Positions 10,961 through 24,200 of a stretch of 64,000 nt of DNA are shown piece by piece. Numbering within the stretch: the stretch's first letter is position 1; each line of letters begins with the position of its first letter. This DNA is from Ligula intestinalis (Eukaryota > Platyhelminthes > Cestoda > Diphyllobothriidea > Diphyllobothriidae): positions 25,945,627 to 26,009,626 of the forward strand of contig JAYGXS010000005.1 of NCBI GenBank assembly GCA_036362985.1, read 5' to 3'. The translations under genes were made by a program, and so were the position numbers. Under the pieces are notes generated by a model. It was not told the DNA's origin. It made no database searches and saw only the letters and a list, made by a program, of their open reading frames with translations.

Positions 10961-13379
10961 AAGTCAAAAAGACCGGCGATGAGGGAGCGTGTTTATGGCT
11001 TGCGCGAAAATCACTCAGAACACGCACACTTGACGCAGCACATCTCACTGGGAAGGCTCCCGCGTGCGTGGGAGCGCCATAAAGGCCACATTAAGAAGGA
11101 GCTGTTGCAGCCTGACTCTTAGTCCCCCATCTCCTGACATATACACAGACAAACTCACGCGTACTAGAAGAGTAGAAACGTAGGCGGCCCGAGTTTTCCT
11201 GTCAGTTATCAAACCCTCCAAGCCACGGCATCTAGCGCCCGTGATAGATTCAGGCGCATTCATATCTATTTTAGTGAGGAGCGAAGTGCGTCAAGGGTCA
11301 ACCTCACTCTCTCCCCCACCGTCTTGTGACCGCCTTGCTGCTTGGACACCTGAGGTGGAGCCTGAAACCCAGTGGGAGCGCGAACGCATGCACCCACAGG
11401 GAATGAGAACCGAGAGAAAAGTGCCGGCGCCTACCGTGGTTTGCCGAGCTTTGGCATTGCATATGCATACATACGTTGGGTTTCAGAATGGTGAGAACAG
11501 CCCTGCACGAAGCCTGGGCCAACACCCGTTTGAGACGGGGTAACCATTTAGTCATCGACTGATAGGCACTACTCAACAAGCCAGACAGTGTGCAACACAT
11601 CGGCTGCCATCGCCGTGGCAATCAGTATTATTTCCCATGTCTCCGAACGATATGAATGGTGAAATAGCCGAAAGAGATGTCGAATGCACCTGTCAACAGG
11701 AAACTTTCACCAACCGTTAAGCTTAGTCCCAAGAAGAAAGAGGAGTTTTACACGATTTGGAAAAAAATAGCATCCTGTACAGATAAAATTGAAACACATT
11801 TACAGCCGAACGAGGAAAACCCTCATGCCCCACGAGCGTCGGCGTATAGAGTAATATTTACGAAGTCTTCCCAGCTAGCGCATCCAAATGAGCTTATGGA
11901 ATATCTTACTTGTGTAAGGCCCCGATCGACACAATCGAATGAAATACTATTGCCTTAGTCCAACGTTAGGTCGACAGTGACTGACAACTCTCCTGGAACC
12001 ACGATGGAATACATACTCTAACTTCTGGCTGCTTAGTGACAACCGCACTGCACATTGCGCATAATATTGAAGTATATGTATCCGGACATTTAACAAAAGT
12101 ATTATTTTCAAGCGTATATTTACTAATGTTGCTTTACTTACTCGTTATTTTGCACGAATATGCCTTCTTTACATCTAAAACTTCCAATTCAAGTTAACGC
12201 TTCGCGGGATTAGTCACTGACTGTAGTTGCCTGCGCAAGTGTTACTGTGACCATTGGATGCAGAGAAAGGTATTGATCGCCAATACAAGCAAACATGCAT
12301 GTCCGAGGAAGCAATTGAGAAGAAGATCTGGTTTCTGCACAGATTTCTTGCCAATAACGTGGTGCTGAAGAGTGTGAGATACAAGCTGGTGCTAAATACG
12401 CATGCGGTGAGAATCTTTATGGTTCAAACCGGCAAGAGTGATCTGTTGGTTCATTCAAGATTGCCACGCAAGGCTACGTAAATATCGGCCGATAATTGAC
12501 CGTGTGAAGACCAAATGCTGTGAGCTCACGGGTGAGGACAGTACAAAACTGCTTCAGCAGAGAGTGCTTGAACGAGCCTGCACAAATTTACTCACGACTT
12601 CTGTCATTACCCTCCTCAGCCGTCCCTACAACCTAAGAAACTCGGCACTGTTATATCCTCTTCTGCATCTTTCTCATGTAAACGCTTTGTTTTTTGCTTC
12701 CAGATATAGCTTTCGTTGAAATAACTTGCCAATCGAAATAAGATCGTAAGCTAGACTGTCTGCTATCAAACGGAGACTGCACCTTTATCTTAACACTGAT
12801 TCTATTAACCTTTATTCTCCTCATCTTTTCCGAGCAGCTTTCTCTATGAATCCGAAAAAGAACCATCGGGAATTTAGGAGATCCTCTTGAAACTATTCTC
12901 TCTGCCTCGTGTCCCCCGAGAATCTAGATGTTTCCATTAACCACTGCTGAATAAAACGAAGCCACGCGGAAGCGCTCAGTATAAAATGCTGCAGTTACGT
13001 TGACTACTCACCTTCATCAGACAACCCACACCTATTTCTGCTCTACTACTATGTTCTTACTACTATCTTCCTAAGCAGTTTTTTTTCTTTCACACTTTTT
13101 AAACATGGAGGCCCGTTTAACACTGTCTCCATTTTCACTGTAAGAGTTTTTTTAACTGCCATAACTTTTCGTTTTTAGTTCAAAATTACCTGCAAAACAT
13201 GGCTAAATGTTGCCCCAAAAGGACTATTTCTGCTAACATTATTACGACTTTCTACGCCTACTTGCATGCATTGTGAAATCATTTTTTGAATGTTTATTTT
13301 TTCGAAAGTAACTTTGTACAGATAGTCCCGTACCGGCGCTGAAAAATATAAATTTCAAATTCCAAACAAGCAATTCATG
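10961..13379. other. Unannotated DNA with one unexplained ORF
   Basis: I see no domain-bearing gene here. The most gene-like frame is 11677-11958 on the plus strand: 93 codons from an ATG (MSNAPVNRKLSPTVKLSPKKK..), hydrophilic, lysine- and proline-rich at the start, with no family recognised. It lacks a visible splice context or neighbour support, so it may be chance. The frame at 12254-12481 is similar in quality. The rest is non-coding. Confidence 0.35.
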
Positions 13380-14966
13380 AAGCGGCCCTGGGGAACAAAT
13401 TCTACAAACTGCACAATCCAACGTCATTCAGAAACGACGTACTGGTACCCAACCTGTCGTTAAAAGAACTGACGAAGGAACAAATACAGGCTCTACAGCA
13501 CGAAGCCTCATTCAACACGGCTGATGCTTAATCTGCTAACACGATTGCAGCTATGGAATCAGTCATCAATCAGACAAATGATGAACCTTTTCCGACCCCA
13601 GGTTTCGTCCCTCTTGATGGCTCATTAACCGCGGGAAGTGATCACCAAGGTCGAACGCGTTGCATTAAGAGCACTCAAGACCGACCGGGACATCGTCATT
13701 TTTCCAGCTGACAAGGGACGTTCTACGGTCATATTGGACTGAACTGACTACCTTCAGGTGGCGAAAAACTTGCTGGATGATTGTCAGTTTTATGTTGCTT
13801 GTGAAACCAATCCCATCAAAAAGCTGACACGCGAAATCAATTCGACCTTGTTGGCTGTAGAGAACTCGGGTGCAATAACGCCCTCTGACCGACGCATGGC
13901 GAGCGCACAAGAAAAGGCCTTGGCCCGTTTTTATGGCCTTCCCAAAGTGCACAAGGAAAGCGCCCCTCTCCGACCCATCGTATCACTAAAGGGCACTCTC
14001 ACGTACGGACTAGAAATGTGGCTATTTCGGCGTCTCAACTTTCTGACCGCTGATTTGGAGGCCACGGGCCGCTCGTCGACACAATTATTGGAGTAAGTTA
14101 AAGAGGTAAGTCTCTTGTCAAGTGATATCATGGTTTCCTTTGATGTCACGTCCATTTTTACTTCTATTCCTCAGGATCTGGCAATCGAGACCGTCAAATT
14201 ACTACTGCGAAACAAATACGATAAGACGCAGAACCGCCTTGAACATGCGCAGATCCCACAGTTCCTTAAGTTCTGTCACAGGACGAATTCCACGTTTGAC
14301 GGAACAATCTACGAGCAGGTGAAGGGAACACCGATGGGTTCACCGATTTCGGGACTCATAGCCGAGGTAGTCCTGCAACGGCTAGAGTTGCTAGTTTTTG
14401 GACACCACAGACCAAAATTCTGGGCACGGTATGTGGATCACACCTTCGTCGTCATCGAACGGGATCAGGTGCTCAGGTTCAAGGAACGTCTCAACGGCGT
14501 CTTCCCAGGCATCCAATTTACGATAAAGGAAGAAGCGAACAACCAGCTGGCCTTTCTTGATGCGCTCGTCTGTCGCAAAGATTTTGGTGGTCCAAAGACG
14601 AAGGTATTCAGGAAAGGGACAAACACGATGCAAGTACTGAATTACAACAGCAACCAGCCAATCAATCACAAACGCAGTTGCGTAAAGAAGCTCTATCACC
14701 ATGTTGAGACGCACTGCATCGAAGAAGATAAAGTTGCCGAGGTAGAATTCCTTCGATGGGTGTTCAGAGAGAATGGCTACCTGCGCAAATTCGTCAACAG
14801 GTTCCTGCGCAAACGATTTGGCCAACAAAAGCGCACTGACACCAAGACTTGGCGTTCGATCCCGTACTTCAAGAACGTAACGAAAGCCGTCGGTTACCTT
14901 CCCACATTACTTGGAGTTGGAGTTGCACACAGGCGGGAGGCACCCGTAAGGCGTCAGATAATATAA
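13380..14966 (+). pseudogene. Penelope-like element RT remnant lacking the endonuclease
   Basis: The reading starts with NKFYKLHNPTSFRND and LTKEQIQALQHEASFNTADA (13400-13530), typical of PLE N-termini. It passes through stops and frameshifts around 13530-13750, then gives RFYGLPKVHKESAPLRPIVS (13930-13990). The main block 14115-14966 reads IMVSFDVTSIFTSIP, KGTPMGSPISGLIAE, then ARYVDHTFVV, where the canonical YVDD box has lost its second Asp (codons 14430-14441). It continues with LNYNSNQPINHKRSCV and WRSIPYFKNVTKAVG, and ends at VAHRREAPVRRQII. The protein stops exactly where PLEs continue into the GIY-YIG domain. The element is inactive. Confidence 0.92.
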
Positions 14967-15057
14967 TAATGTAATTATGCCAGTGAACAGGCAATTGTAA
15001 AGAGTTGGTAATGCACCTCTTGGGTGACTTCCAAAACCTCGAAGACCGGAAACACCC

Positions 15058-15147
15058 TAAAACAAACTGACTATGTTGCAGCCACTATTGGTTTTGTTTC
15101 AGGTTTTGTGATTTGTCAATCCTGGGCGACATAGGCAGTTTGTTTCA
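15058..15147. repeat. Short stem-loop MITE-like repeat, copy 1
   Basis: The ends are imperfect inverted repeats: aaacaaactgactatgt at the left and acataggcagtttgtttca at the right. An inverted, diverged copy lies at 28080-28167. The size (about 90 bases) and the terminal inversions suggest a miniature inverted-repeat element. Confidence 0.6.
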
Positions 15148-15224
15148 CGTGACAAAAAACCTGCCTTAAAAGATATGATACAAACGGAATAAATGTAGCT
15201 GTAAGCTGAGTTGACTCATCAGCA

Positions 15225-15234
15225 NNNNNNNNNN
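15225..15234. other. Assembly gap (10 N)
   Basis: A run of ten N. The true length and content are unknown, so any element crossing it cannot be followed. Confidence 0.99.
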
Positions 15235-17579
15235 ATTTATGGGAACTGCCCGTCCTGAAATAGAAGCCCGTTGACTAAAAGAAAGCTCTCATTGATATCA
15301 CTTACTTTGCTATTTTCTTTCATGGCTTCTTGCAACTCCATAAACGACTGGAAGTGTCTACCACAGAGAACCTTTCCGAACTTCGCATCAACAGCAGAAG
15401 TGAACGCTATGACAGCACACGTGAAAATGTTCAAGATATGCGCAAACTAAAACTGCACACTTTTCCCACCAATCATTAAGCCAAGACTGCCGATTGAACC
15501 CACCAATCATTAAGCTGTAAACTGTACTAATCATATTGAAGAACGGCAACCAAAAAACCAACAAAATACCCTAGCCCAGTTACACAGTTTTTAGCTGCAT
15601 CTTTTTATGTGAGTATTGGTCTGTCTGCGTCGTGCTTGGTAATATATTGAGTTTAGAATTATTATCTGGTCAGTTAAATAGTACTTCATGTTCCTTGTAT
15701 TTTTTATTATTTCTGTTACCATAATTAAATTAGGCGGCGATATGCTGGTTGCTAGCCCTGAGTCAACGAAAAATTCTAAGTCCATTAGGTCGCTATGGAA
15801 AAAATGGCGAAAAGTCGCAATACGACGCTCTACATAAGCAAAATGCATGGCATCATAGTCGCATTTTAGCGTTCTCTAGCGAATTCACTAATGAATTAAC
15901 ATATCAACTACTCGCCCGAAAGTTGGTCTCGGGCTAATTTTGTGTATAGCATTTTGCAGGTCAATAGCCCGTGAAACCTAAATACTCCCTGGACGCATGA
16001 GCTCAGGTTGTGTCCAGTAAGCCAAATAGATTACAAATCGCTCTAATACCGGACCATCTTAACGGCTAGAGCCAGGCTTCTTTGGGCTAGTATGCTATGC
16101 TAGTACGGATTACTAGCCATTTGCTTTAAAACAAACCTCGGCTACAGTGTTTGTGACATCTGAATACGTCTTGATGCCACTTCAGAAGCCTGCACAACCC
16201 TCGTACTCTCAAAGAATGTATTACTGTAGCCCTCTTACGTACCGTATATCCACATAGTGATATCGAAATTGGGCGTAAAATAGCATCAGGGAAGAAATGT
16301 GCGGCTAATTTGTAAATGATCATCTTCAAGCGTAGTCATATCAAAATGCACCGTGAAAAATTGTCATTTTATGAAATTGACTGATTGGAAAAAGTCTCAA
16401 AAATGATGTTCTTAAACTTGGGCAATGTAGCGGTACAACCGTCATTTAAGGTTACTCTTCGCCAATGGGCCGTCGCTGTGCAGAGTAGTCGTTAACCACC
16501 TTAAGGACAGTTCGCACCGTCCCCACAAAACCTATTTCCAGGCGCTTTAAATATCTACACCTTGAAAACATTTAATCAAGCTTGATAACTATCAGCAGCC
16601 GTATTAGTTTTGTGTCGGCAAACAGTATTTTTCGCAATCCCCTTTGTGTTGCAACCAGCTCCAAGGCTGAGGAAGTGCATGCGATTGAGGATGTGGTGTT
16701 TCTTTTCATCCATAACCATTATGCGCTGGCCAATACTGAGAGGGGTTTCCAAAAATCTATGACATCCCGTCATGTCGACGTGTACAGCATTCGTAGTTAG
16801 TTGTACGCACTTTCTTCAGTGCCCGGTTTGCATAAGCAGGAAGCGGTTAGAATGATTAGTTGTTACTTTGTTGTACTAGTCACCTCAACTAATTGTTTAT
16901 AACTTTATAATACTTTGCGTCGTTCGCTTCTCCCTTTCGTCTGCATGCCTTCTGTCTTGTTTATGCTGCATGTTGTTTCTACTGGATTCCCCTGTAACAT
17001 TCACTTGCTTCAGCAATTATTAGTTCCTCTAACCCCTGCAACCCCTCTACCAATTACATAACCCCTGGCAGGTGGCAATCGCTTCATTTGTCTCCTGTTA
17101 CATTCTCAATCCTCCCACCCTTCCTCATAATTTGCTTGATTACATTACGACATTTTGAACGTCGTATCCGATGATGTTCACGGTGTCGTGGGTGCGTTGC
17201 ATACACCACAGCCTCTCTCCCCCACCTAGGCCTTGTGTCATGATCAAGTGAAGAAGATCAAAGGCCGTGGACAGCGCAGATGACTGGCACAACCAGAGCT
17301 GGACTGCCTGAGTGCTGCTCATTGCATTTCCCAGTAAAACTACGCACACTTTACTTTCTTCAACTAACAATAGTCACTCCATTTTACCGAAAACTCATCC
17401 CGTACGCTACGTGAATATTTATGGAAACTTATAACTTAATTTGGCTTACGATTTAAGGTAAATTGGATAAGCATGCTCTGAAATACCGCACTCATCATGG
17501 TGAGGACTGTATGGGTATATTTCATTTACGTCCCTCTTGACAGATCAAGGGCTTGAAACACCGTACTTCAACTTTTTTT
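15235..17579. other. Upstream DNA of the kinase gene, no gene seen
   Basis: I checked both strands and found no frame with a recognisable domain. Composition is mixed and AT-leaning. If the kinase gene has untranslated first exons or a promoter here, the sequence gives no clear mark of them. Confidence 0.4.
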
Positions 17580-17660
17580 ACTCAAGATGGCTGTAATCAT
17601 GCCTGATCGAGCCGGCCTCGATGATGTCACTAGTTGTACCTCTCCACACTTTGCTTTTAT
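17580..17660 (-). repeat. RTE-like LINE 3' end remnant
   Basis: The words gatcgagccggcctcgatgatgtc and cctctccacac match the 3' end of the RTE-like element at 62760-62840 (gatctagccggcctcaatgatgtc, cttctccacgc). Only this tip is preserved. Confidence 0.55.
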
Positions 17661-17944
17661 ACTACTTAAATTAAGTACGGTATCCCTTTCAACGTATTCT
17701 ACTTGTCTTCCGTCTGATTATTTTTGCCCTTGACCTACTATCCCATATCACCATATATTCCTTCTTTCCTTCTCGCCTGCGTCTAAGTTGACGCCTAATT
17801 GTTTACCGCCTGGTCTCATACTTTGACGATCATTTGTTTTCTAAGTTTAACCCAAACTCGTCTGCTTCCTTTTTTTAATTTTAGGGCATAATCCCAAGCG
17901 ACTTCGTGTCCTGAATTTTGTTTTCGGGGCTAGAGCCTCTCGAA

Positions 17945-17993
17945 ATGCAAAATACGGGTCTCCTTTTATGTCCTCGTTCTTACATCAAGGACT
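17945..17993 (+). CDS. TTK: Candidate first coding exon of the Mps1/TTK gene
   Basis: An ATG at 17945 opens 16 codons plus one base (MQNTGLLLCPRSYIKD..) and ends at a strong donor, gact followed by gtaagt. An in-frame stop lies upstream at 17912. The exon ends in phase 1, which is what the next exon (starting 18172) needs. Adding its 49 bases makes the total coding length divisible by three. The peptide itself has no recognisable motif, so this is a phase-based proposal. A different upstream exon remains possible. Confidence 0.35.
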
Positions 17994-18171
17994 GTAAGTT
18001 TTCAAATTATAAAACTTTTCGCCTTTTGAATTCTATGAGCGCTTTCCTTCAAAATGTTTCACACACGTCCGTGTTATTTTCCTCTTTTTATATTAATAAT
18101 CTCATTATCACAAGTCAACGGGACCTCATATTATGTCACTTTGACGAAGACACATCGTACGTATCTTTCAG

Positions 18172-18299
18172 GTCCATTTCAGTCCAGCACTTCCTCCGAC
18201 TGGCTCGCCTACCTAGACAGACTGGAGCGGGACATCCGATCAGGTCGGATTGTTGACACAGAAAACTATCTGATTGCTGTTTATGAGGCCGCTGTACAG
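18172..18299 (+). CDS. TTK: TTK exon 2: start of TPR domain
   Basis: Acceptor ctttcag before 18172 and donor cag/gtatgt after 18299. It encodes SSDWLAYLDRLERD and ENYLIAVYEAAVQ, the W..yL..LE helix pattern that opens Mps1/BubR1-type TPR domains. It starts in phase 1 and ends in phase 0. Confidence 0.85.
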
Positions 18300-21200
18300 G
18301 TATGTGCGCTGCTTCGTACCTCAATCACCCTTCTTATGCCAGGCTGTGCCAGAAGACTGGAGTGACCAAAACTACACCATAATGATCATGCGTCTGGCCA
18401 TCCTCAAGGGGTTTGCTATCTCCTACCACTATCGATCTTATACCCCTATTTTTTGTAGAAACAGCTCTTGTGGCGAAAACGCTGACTTACTGATTTCCCT
18501 GCGTATATGCGGTCGTACCAACGCGCCCCTGATGATTGCTCTAGCACATTATTATGCTCTGTTAGGTGGGTTCTTCGTCCCTCTACCCCCCAGTGGGTGG
18601 GGGTCTGGTGCATTTTGCACCCTTTTAGCGTCTTTAAAACCGACATACACACACACACTTTAGGTCAAACTAAACGTGCTGAGGATGCGCTGGTGAAGGC
18701 GAAGGCTAACGTCGTATCGGAGGAGGCTGTTCAGTTGGTGGAGCGGGCCATGGAATTGCTGAAGTCCAAACACTCACTCCGACCCCTTACTGGGGTCTAC
18801 GACTACATTCCCTTCGCGAAAGGTGAGTCCTAGTGTCCTAGTGTTTATTATTGGCCCTTGTCTGTGTTCGTAGCTCTTCTGGTCTTCGACATTTTGCGAA
18901 ATCTTTAATTAATTCGCTCTCCTTTTGGCTATTTCAACGAACATTGCTTTCCTACCGCCCATATTTGCTTCCAGTCTTTATTATCATGTTTGTAACTTCT
19001 TTTTAATCGCCTCGTTCTCTCAACCCCTCCTACTTCACCGTGCGCTGTATTGGGGTTGTTCTTTCTCTATATGTCACTATCTCCTCAGTACTCCTCCTTT
19101 GATTTTCTTCATATAAACTCGTTTTTTCCTTCTTTCTTCCTATTTTCCGACCAATTTTTTCTCTTTATTTTTTCCACTTCTCTCACATCTTCTGCTTCTT
19201 ATTCTTTTACCTCATTTTCACCCTCTACCTATCATCCGTCCTGGTACTCACATCTACATTTTTTATGTCAGTTTCTGCCATGTGCTGTTTTCCGGGGCAT
19301 GGATCAAATTCGTATCACCTACGTCTAACACGTACTGTTTTATACTTCCAAGAGTTCATGCGTCTTATTTTAAGACATTTACAGACAGCCCTCCTCTTTC
19401 ACATCCCCATCTTCCCTGTTTTTCCCTCTCTCCGCCTCATTCACCTCCCCCTCCCCCACCTTTTCATCTCGCCCCGTTAATTTGCCTCTTCTTTACTCCT
19501 TCACCCTCCACCTACTCGTTTTCACTCGCCTACTCCGCTTCCCCCTCTTCCTTCCCTTCTCCCTCATCACCCTCTCCTTCCTCCCTTTTCCGATCCCCGT
19601 CACCTCAGGCTCCTTCTTCCTTATCTCCAGAAAATACGACCTTTCGCATGTATAAAGGGTAAAACGTCATAGCACGTTTTGTCGGTTTTCCTTGTGCTCC
19701 CCCTCCCCCTCGGACTGCTAACTTTGTCCCCTTCAGCTTTGTTCTGTGCTGTCTTAATTGCTCCTTTCCCTTCACCCTTACCTTCACCCTTACCTTCTAT
19801 TCACCCTTCATCTCACCATGGTCTGCGATTCCGTACTGTGTCTTGTTTGAAAGTATGATGTTTATGCTGATGCTTGTTTTTAAACCTTCGTTCTCGTAGG
19901 AACGCTTTATCAAGAATCCATCATGGTAATATCGCCCAGACGCCGTTCAAAGTCAGTATCGCCTAAAAAGGAAAAGTAAGTGTGATGTGCTACTTAGTTG
20001 TTCCCTCTGCTTCTCTTTCGGGAGCACGTTTTCTTGTCAAAAATGATGCAACTATGGAGTAAATGAAGGTGAGTGTGTGTGTGTGTCCTAGCCCTTGTTA
20101 ACTTAAGATTCCCGCCGGAATCCAAACTGATTGTAGACTGATTGGAAGATGGAGATGAGCCGAGACCTCAACTGCCTTGAGCCAAAGGTACGCGGGGGTG
20201 AGTTGGGTGCATAGCCGGGAACTGCAGGTGAAAAGATGCTGACAGTCATGCAGCGAGACGCCGGGTTGAAGGGTCGAGCCGGTGTTGGTACTGACGAAGG
20301 ACCATTTATAAGCCACGGCGTAGTTGAGCCAAGGTAAAGCGAGTGACCCTTGGGTGTCGTTGTTATGACGTCGAAATAGGAGGTGGATAGCCGCCTAAAA
20401 GGACCGAGGAAAGGTAACTTTGTTTTTATTCGACAATGACTCTCTCGTGAAGACGCTGGAGGCCTGTCATGATGTCAGAGCCATCAACGTATAGATCCGA
20501 GAGACACCAGACGACAGCTTCCTTATGGAGAGCTCGAATAGATGGCCGAACGCTGCGGCTAGGTTCAGGATCGTGGCAACGGTGGTAATTAAGATGGCCG
20601 GGTTGCGAACAGGTCCACCAGAACTGCTGGCCTAAGAGTGCGTTGTGAGGGGCGACAGGCAATACAGAAGTCTCTACATGAAGATGATCGATAGACAACA
20701 TCTTATAGCAACCCATGATTGTGCAGTGGGCAGCGTTGTGTGATGACTGAAGACAGTGGAGGCTGGAAGAGCTGATCGTAGGAGATCAGATTGGTGCCAC
20801 ATAAGTGAGGTGCGGCTTGGTCAGCGCTTTGAATGTGTTTGTCAAAGTCTCTTTCGCGCAGCCATAGGATGTGTCCGCTAGAGCCTTAATAACCTTTGTG
20901 CAGCGGTTCACTTCGCCTGCGACCTTCCTGGTATGGTCCGAGAACGTTAAATGTGGATAGAAACGGATGCCAAGGGGTTTGGGCTTACGGACGTGCCATA
21001 AGGACGCACCGTTGACGATGATGACCGGATGCCGACTGAACTCCTTCGGATCCAGCGTGTAAACAGTGACGGATGAATTGGTTGTGGAAATCGTCATCCT
21101 GCGCTGGGTGAAGGAATTTTCGACATTAGGCATGAACTCCGACAGTAGCTGCGCAGCCTAATCTGTATGATGGTGCCGGTAAATAAAAGGTTACATCATC

Positions 21201-24200
21201 TGCGTACGAAGCTTGTAGACAACTGTTGCGGGAGCATAATCAGTCTCTCGGGAATATATTCTCTTCTAAATGTGTTTTGCTTGTCCTAATTTCATTTGAA
21301 TGGCTCTTTGCATGGAGACTGTGGACATATTTTCAAAATCTTTATTATTGTTTCAATTTACCTTTAGGTTAAAACTGGCATCGTTGACATCCGCCCCCCA
21401 GGTTAGTCACAATCGAGCTCGTGCTTGATTATGTTGCTGGTTTTCTAGGAATATCGTGCGGTGCTATAAGCTGGGACCCGAACGAATTATAAAGACTGAA
21501 TGAGCTTTTTCCTTAGGCAAGACCCAATGTATCGGCCGTAAAAGGAGGGAAGAAAGCAAGAGAGAGTACAGCTGACTCCCGATTGCCCTCTAATTAATAC
21601 GTTACAATTTCTACTCATTTAAATTCAGTAGGCTGAATTTATTAAGTGTACCGCCTTGCTGTCTTGCGTCAGGAACTTTTTCTTCCGTCTCTCACACCAT
21701 AGGTGCTGTCCTTAGAGGCTTCAAATGCGGTCTCCAGTGCTGACCTCTCCGAATCATCTGTCAGTAGCATAGACATGTCGTGCTCCTCGATGGAAATCAC
21801 CCAGTGCCAGCCATCAAATCCCCCTACCCCTTCTGTGCCGGCCGTTGTTCACCCTTCCACTGCGTTCCTACCCCCTTCTCGGCTGTCAGAAAAGCCCCAG
21901 CCTCCGGAGATATCTCTCGGTCACCGTCGAGCTATCTCCAAAATAGTAGAAATAGAAGAAACTGAGGATGAGGAGGACGAGGACGAATATCAGGGGGGCA
22001 CCCTGCTAGTCGAACCCCGACGACAACAACGATCCAGGCACCGGTCCTCTTCCAGCACTGACCGCACCCTTGCCGTGCAGCCTCGTCACCTGAGCGATGT
22101 ACGCCTGCTGTGGCAGCCCGCAGCATCAGCACTCCACTGTCCTCTGCCGCCGCCGCCACTACCGGAGGAGGACAAGGAGAACCTTCCAATCAGGCAGTAT
22201 CAACCACAGCGTCAGCCCCCACCTCCCCGTCCTCCTCCTCCTCCTTTCGCTGTCCTCCAGCCCGAAACGGCAATTGCAGGAGGTATGATCAGTAAAAAGG
22301 ACCTGACTGTCGTCTCTGACCTCTTCGAATCCGCTGGTGTCTCTATCAGTGGTGAAAAATATCTGGTCCTCCGCGAAATAGGCCGTGGCGGCTTTTCGAC
22401 CGTGAGTATAACTTTGCCTTGTATGACTATCGTACTTTAAAAAATGGTAGTTGCCAAGTGACAGTTCGACCAGCGAACTCGATGAAGTCCACCATGTGCT
22501 CAGGAGCAGGGGCGGTGACCGGAGACAGCGATGAGATTTAAGTGAAATAGACGCGAAGCTGTCTACCTCCCCCTCAACCCTCTCCCCGCTTGAACCGATG
22601 CCAAGACAGAAGTCAAGATGACCGAGCGATAATCGGGCATAGGCTCCTTTCACTAATGCAGACCAGAACACCGCCTGCTTTGTCTTAAGCGGCAGTAGCT
22701 GTTGGCGCTGGTACTACCGCAATATTTACCCACACTTACCTTCAATAGGTGTCAAGCCAGACTCATATAAACCAAGGCTGGTATTGCTACTGCCATTTTT
22801 AATACTACTAACTAAGGGTGTAGCTGAATGAGAGTATTGTTGGTTCTATTTCTGGCTGAATTATTAGTCAGAAGTGACGCTGATTAAAGTCAGCACTGGG
22901 TTAATCTCCCCTCAATGTCAACAGGACGTATAATAGTACTGGTACTAACAATGACGCCATCATTTGTCAGAGCTGACACTGATTAAGCCAATGCTTATTC
23001 TACTAATCATGCTTAATAAGACAAATGGAAAGTATATTCTAGTAACATTTTCCGATAGTTGTATCAATGGCTGGCATGTATTCTATTTTTTGCAGCAAAC
23101 ATAACAGATGGGAATATGAGCTTACGCGTGACCTACCAGAGTTCGTGCAGGGTAATAATGGGCATTGCTATGCAGTGTTTATTGTTATGATTTGAAAACG
23201 AAGCGAGCTCCTTCTCACGTCTTCTCACGGTTTGGTAATCATCGATCAGCTACCATGGTTCCTGGTATATTGATTTTCATATAATGCCTTCGGATGTACT
23301 TCAGTCGGTATATTTGAAGTAAATGCCAGAAGCCCTTATAACTACATTTAACTGTTACAGAACGGTGCATTAAAAGTAATTAATAAAATTCCTAAAATAT
23401 TTGCGAAAAAGCAGTGCAGAACATGTTCACTGAATTTTCACTATGAAGTGTTCACCTAAAATAACTGAAACTTAAAGAAAAGGTCTATTGAAAGCAAGAC
23501 ATTATTATATTTTAAAGAAAACGAAGACGCGATCTCTGGCATGATATTTTTATTCTGAGCTTTCGGCTCTACACGAGAAGCCATCGTCAGAGAAAGTGAG
23601 GACAGCAAACGTTAGCTACGCATAAATGGGGTTGGTACGGGAGGGGGGCGTGGTAGTGGCAATCATTGATTTGTCTCTGTCCATGCTACGTCCGTCCTCA
23701 CGTTGTCGTATCTCCGACGCGCGCCCTTGGAGTGACGGTGTGTGACCTTGAGGTGGTGGCCTGCGGGCTTGTAGAGGAACTGGGCCCTGGTTTCTGGTCG
23801 CGGGCACGGATGGCAAAATAACAGGGCGGTAAATCCACATGCCTGTTTATGGAGTTGGGATCTGACATCCAGGCCTCCAGCAGTTCGCATCCCGTCCTAT
23901 AAGCGGCTCGTGCCATTTTCCGTGTATTCGAAAAGTCGAATTCGGGGCCCTCTTCCAGGCAGCCCTACTTTCAACCTATCTAAATTGATGTCACGAAAAC
24001 TAAACTTTCTCCGAGAGGGCTCAACGACCTCAATCAATTCGGCCTCCCAATTTCTAGCCGCTATCCGGGGTGGAAGGGTTCAACCGGATCAAACTTTGGT
24101 ATCCTTTGATGTCTTTTCACTATTTGCATCTATCCCTCCGGACCTGGCACGCGACGTCCTACGCAAACGACTCGAAGAGAAATACGATGAATCGAGGGGT

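Noticed and set aside
21932..22671. Antisense frames over TTK exon 8
   Set aside because: Shadows of the real exon caused by its GC- and proline-rich codons.
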